Below are positions 5,203-7,618 of a DNA stretch of 7,618 nucleotides, one piece after another; within the stretch, counting starts at the first letter, position 1; each line of letters begins with the position of its first letter. Source of the stretch: JAVBKA01 sp031546715. Its GTDB lineage: Bacteria; Bacillota; Clostridia; Oscillospirales; UBA929. Location: positions 1-7,618 of the forward strand of contig JAVBKA010000111.1 of assembly GCA_031546715.1 (NCBI GenBank), in the 5' to 3' direction. The notes beneath the pieces are model-generated. The model was not told where the DNA came from, searched no databases, and saw nothing but the letters and a program-made list of their open reading frames with translations. The translations under genes were made by a program, and so were the position numbers.

Positions 5203-6720
5203 TTAGTCGTCACCGTTTTCAGCAAGGCATTTATTTGCCGCGGCAATATATGCCTTTAACGAGGCTTCTATAATGTCTGTTGAAAGTCCCCTGCCTGTGT
5301 AAAATTTGCCGTTTGCCGTAACTCTTACAAGAGCTTCGCCCAAAGCGTCTCCCCCTTCTGTAACTGAGTTTAGGGAGTAATTCACCAGTTCAAAGGGCTT
5401 GCCTGTAATTTCGTCAATAGCTTTAAACGCCGCATCAACAGGGCCATCGCCCATGGCGACCTTTTGAACAATGGTATCTTGATTCTTAAGCTTAATAATC
5501 GCTGTGGCATCAATAGTATTCCCAGAATTGATAACAAAGCTTGAAAGGCTGTATGGACCATCTTCCGAAGAGGAATTATTCTCTGTAAGCGCGTGAATAT
5601 CCTTATCGCTTATGATTTTCTTTTTATCAGCTAATAGTTTAAAGCTTTCAAAGGCGGTATTTACAGCCTCTTCAGAGAGATGGATATCAAGTTGTTCTAA
5701 TCGTTCGATAAATGCGTGCCGTCCTGAATGTTTGCCGAGAATCATGGAGTTTTTTGGTATTCCAACTGATTCAGGCGTCATAATTTCGTAGGTTTCTCTG
5801 TCCGCCATAACCCCATGCTGATGGATTCCCGATTCGTGGGCGAAGGCATTTTTTCCGATAATTGCCTTGTTTGGCTGAAACGGCATACCTGTCACCGCGC
5901 TGAGAAGTCTTGTCGAGCGGTAAAGCTGCCTAGTGTCAACTCTAGTAGACGCATCAGTGGATTTCTCACGAGTGTGAAGTGCCATGACCACTTCCTCTAG
6001 TGCCGCATTCCCCGCCCGTTCACCAATACCGCCAAGAGTTACCTCCGCTTGCGATGCGCCTGCCGCAATACCGCCGAGAGTGTTCGCAACAGCCATTCCC
6101 AAATCATTATGACAATGCACCGCGAAGGTGACTTTTTCCGCCCCCTCACAATTACCGATAACATTTTTCACCAGTGCGTAATATTCTGTAGGGGTCATGT
6201 AACCGACAGTGTCGGGTATATTAATCGTCGTTGCACCGGCTTTAATTACGGCGGCGAAAACTTTGCACAAAAATTCAACGTCAGACCTAGATGCGTCCTC
6301 AGCGGAAAACTGAACGTCCTCAAAAAACCTTTTCCCGTATGTAACCGACTTTACGGCGTTTTCAAGCACTTGCTCTGGGGTCATGCGAAGCTTTGCCCTC
6401 ATATGTCGCTCAGATGTGGCGATAAAAAGGTGCAGTCTGGGTGCGGCGGCGTTTTTCAAGGCTTCTCTTGCGCTGTCAATGTCTTTTTCAACGCATCTTG
6501 ATAGTGAGGCAACGGCTGAGTTTTTAATGGCAACGGAAACCTCGCTGACTGCCGCAAAATCCCCCTTTGAGGAACACGCAAAGCCGGCTTCGATAATATC
6601 AACATTTAATCTCTCAAGCTGTCGGGCAATATCCAGTTTTTCATGTAAATCCATGGAAAAACCGGGGGCCTGTTCGCCGTCTCGAAGGGTAGTATCAAAG
6701 ATTTTTATTTTTCTGCTCAT
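5203..6720 (-). CDS. leuA: 2-isopropylmalate synthase
   Basis: Condenses 3-methyl-2-oxobutanoate (2-ketoisovalerate) with acetyl-CoA to 2-isopropylmalate, the committed step of leucine synthesis. The 505 aa length is usual for the bacterial enzyme. Visible features are DTTLRDGEQ (9-17, R13 and D14 at the active site and metal), EAGFACSSKGDF (44-55), HCHNDLGMAVAN (202-213, metal ligands H202 and H204), GGIGERAGNAALEEV (230-244), HESGIHQHG (295-303), and a C-terminal regulatory domain from about residue 388 with GDGPVDAAFKAID (424-436) and GRGLSTDIIEAS (477-488). The presence of that domain implies leucine feedback inhibition, by family analogy. The ATG start has a modest GAGGT Shine-Dalgarno (6726-6730) 5 nt upstream. 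Transcribed from the minus-strand half of the bidirectional promoter at 6757-6785 and followed without a gap by cimA. The inferred leader is only about 30 nt, too short for a T-box or a leucine attenuator peptide. Confidence 0.96.
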   Translation of the reverse strand: MSRKIKIFDTTLRDGEQAPGFSMDLHEKLDIARQLERLNVDIIEAGFACSSKGDFAAVSEVSVAIKNSAVASLSRCVEKDIDSAREALKNAAAPRLHLFIATSERHMRAKLRMTPEQVLENAVKSVTYGKRFFEDVQFSAEDASRSDVEFLCKVFAAVIKAGATTINIPDTVGYMTPTEYYALVKNVIGNCEGAEKVTFAVHCHNDLGMAVANTLGGIAAGASQAEVTLGGIGERAGNAALEEVVMALHTREKSTDASTRVDTRQLYRSTRLLSAVTGMPFQPNKAIIGKNAFAHESGIHQHGVMADRETYEIMTPESVGIPKNSMILGKHSGRHAFIERLEQLDIHLSEEAVNTAFESFKLLADKKKIISDKDIHALTENNSSSEDGPYSLSSFVINSGNTIDATAIIKLKNQDTIVQKVAMGDGPVDAAFKAIDEITGKPFELVNYSLNSVTEGGDALGEALVRVTANGKFYTGRGLSTDIIEASLKAYIAAANKCLAENGDD

Positions 6721-6737
6721 AAATTACCTCACAATGA

Positions 6738-6766
6738 TTGAAATACGCTTCGATATAGTATATACT
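6738..6766 (+). promoter_or_regulatory. Sigma-A-type promoter of pheS (plus half of bidirectional promoter)
   Basis: TTGAAA (6738-6743) and TATACT (6761-6766) are separated by 17 nt, close to the sigma-A consensus. Predicted transcription start is near 6773, giving a leader of about 30 nt that ends in AAGGAG before the pheS ATG. The -10 box overlaps by two bases the -10 box of the opposing leuA promoter inside the palindrome AGTATATACT (6757-6766). Confidence 0.8.
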
Positions 6767-6785
6767 GTTACGAAACTTCGGTCAA
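6757..6785 (-). promoter_or_regulatory. Sigma-A-type promoter of leuA-cimA (minus half of bidirectional promoter)
   Basis: Reading the minus strand, TTGACC (6785-6780) and TATACT (6762-6757) are separated by 17 nt. Predicted start is near 6750, about 30 nt before the leuA ATG. It mirrors the pheS promoter exactly around the centre at 6761.5: TTGA at 6738-6741 pairs with TCAA at 6782-6785. Polymerase probably cannot occupy both promoters at once. Confidence 0.75.
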
Positions 6786-6803
6786 GTCAAAAGGAGAAGG
6801 AAA

Positions 6804-7618
6804 ATGAAAGAGAGTTTACAAGCTTTAAAACAAAGTGCCTTGAACGAGCTTCAAGCGTTACAGTTACCCGCGGAGCTAGAAGCCTTCCGTGTTAAGTTTT
6901 TAGGAAAAAAGGGCGAGCTGACGGCACTTTTAAAGCAAATGGGAACACTGTCCGCTGAAGAACGTCCCAAAATCGGAGAAATTGCCAATGAGGTTCGCGA
7001 ACGTATCGAAGCCGAAATTTCAAAGGCAGAATCATATCTCAGCAAAAAAGCCCTTGAAAAAAAACTCAAGGACGAAACCCTTGATATAACACTCCCCGGT
7101 GTGCCTTTTCAACTTGGGCATATGCACCCGCTAAGCATAGTTATTGAAGAAGTATTAGCGATTTTCCTCGGCATGGGCTACAAAATAGTTGAAGGACCAG
7201 AGGTCGAAACAACTCACTATTGCTTCGATGCGCTAAACACATTTGAAGGTCATCCCGCCAGAGACATGCAGGACACCTTTTATATTAACGACGGCACTAT
7301 TCTCAGAACACAAACCTCCTCGGTGCAAATCCGCACCATGGAAAATGAAAAACCGCCTATCAGAATAATTTCACCGGGGCGCGTTTTTAGAAAAGACGAA
7401 GTTGACGCTACTCACTCCCCAATGTTCCACCAAGTCGAAGGTCTTGTGGTTGACAAGGGCATTACTATGGCGGATTTAAAAGGCACTCTTGATACACTTA
7501 TGAAAAACATTTACGGTCACAACACAAAGTTGCGTTTCCGACCTCACCACTTCCCATACACAGAGCCCTCTGCCGAGGTTGATATTCAATGCTTTAATTG
7601 CGGCGGCAGCGGTTGCCG
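6804..7618 (+). CDS. pheS: Phenylalanyl-tRNA synthetase alpha subunit (partial, 3' end beyond window)
   Basis: Catalytic alpha chain of the heterotetrameric PheRS, which charges tRNA-Phe. An open frame of 271 complete codons runs to the window edge; about 70 residues are missing compared with the usual 340 or so. Residues 1-90 are the charged, helical coiled-coil arm that binds tRNA. The class II catalytic core follows: LGHMHPL (104-110), GPEVETTHYCFDALN (131-145), HPARDMQDTFY (150-160), LRTQTSSVQIRTM (167-179), motif 2 GRVFRKDEVDATHSPMFHQVEG split around 192-213, and FRPHHFPYTEPSAEVD (245-260). CFNCGGSGC (263-271) begins the cysteine-rich insertion common in Firmicutes PheS. Motif 3 lies outside the window. 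ATG start with AAGGAG (6791-6796) 7 nt upstream. Its promoter is the plus-strand half of the pair shared with leuA. pheT is expected downstream. No T-box leader is present, unlike many Firmicutes pheST operons. Confidence 0.97.
   Translation, partial: MKESLQALKQSALNELQALQLPAELEAFRVKFLGKKGELTALLKQMGTLSAEERPKIGEIANEVRERIEAEISKAESYLSKKALEKKLKDETLDITLPGVPFQLGHMHPLSIVIEEVLAIFLGMGYKIVEGPEVETTHYCFDALNTFEGHPARDMQDTFYINDGTILRTQTSSVQIRTMENEKPPIRIISPGRVFRKDEVDATHSPMFHQVEGLVVDKGITMADLKGTLDTLMKNIYGHNTKLRFRPHHFPYTEPSAEVDIQCFNCGGSGC

Noticed and set aside
6049..6501. A 150-codon plus-strand frame antisense to leuA
   Set aside because: It lies wholly inside the conserved catalytic domain of leuA and its translation shows no recognisable motif.

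Overview
The window carries six protein-coding genes, five leftward on the minus strand and one rightward at the right edge. All belong to core or near-core metabolism. Strong AAGGAG-type ribosome binding sites, near-consensus sigma-A promoters, moderate GC, a Firmicutes-type PheS with a cysteine cluster, and the gene set itself suggest an anaerobic low-to-mid-GC Firmicute, probably of class Clostridia. The species cannot be named from this stretch.

Right part (5203-7618): leuA (2-isopropylmalate synthase, minus) and pheS (phenylalanyl-tRNA synthetase alpha chain, plus, cut by the window end) diverge from an 83-bp gap. That gap holds two sigma-A-type promoters on opposite strands, arranged symmetrically around a 10-bp palindrome that contributes both -10 boxes. 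cimA (citramalate synthase) starts directly after the leuA stop codon. The pair makes two chain-elongating acyl transfers: LeuA opens the leucine branch, and CimA opens the pyruvate-derived, threonine-independent route to 2-oxobutyrate and isoleucine.

Middle (3428-3660): the gap between cimA and asnS holds a perfect-consensus promoter for asnS and a compact repeat-like element. The element has two perfect 26-nt inverted repeats in tandem between outer TTAACCC/GGGTTAA repeats, and it supplies the stop codon and last residues of cimA.

Left part (76-3427): asnS (asparaginyl-tRNA synthetase), larE and larC overlap by 1 and 4 nt and form one apparent operon. LarE and LarC are the sulfur-insertion and nickel-insertion enzymes for the nickel-pincer nucleotide (NPN) cofactor of LarA-type racemases and epimerases. 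LarE is the three-cysteine type and LarC is one uninterrupted frame. Neither larB nor a larA-like enzyme lies in the window. A possible promoter at 14-42 reads left out of the window.

I found no CRISPR array, transposase, tRNA, rRNA, phage gene or defence system. The most unusual items are the symmetric bidirectional promoter, the double-palindrome element at the end of cimA, and the linkage of NPN cofactor genes to asnS.
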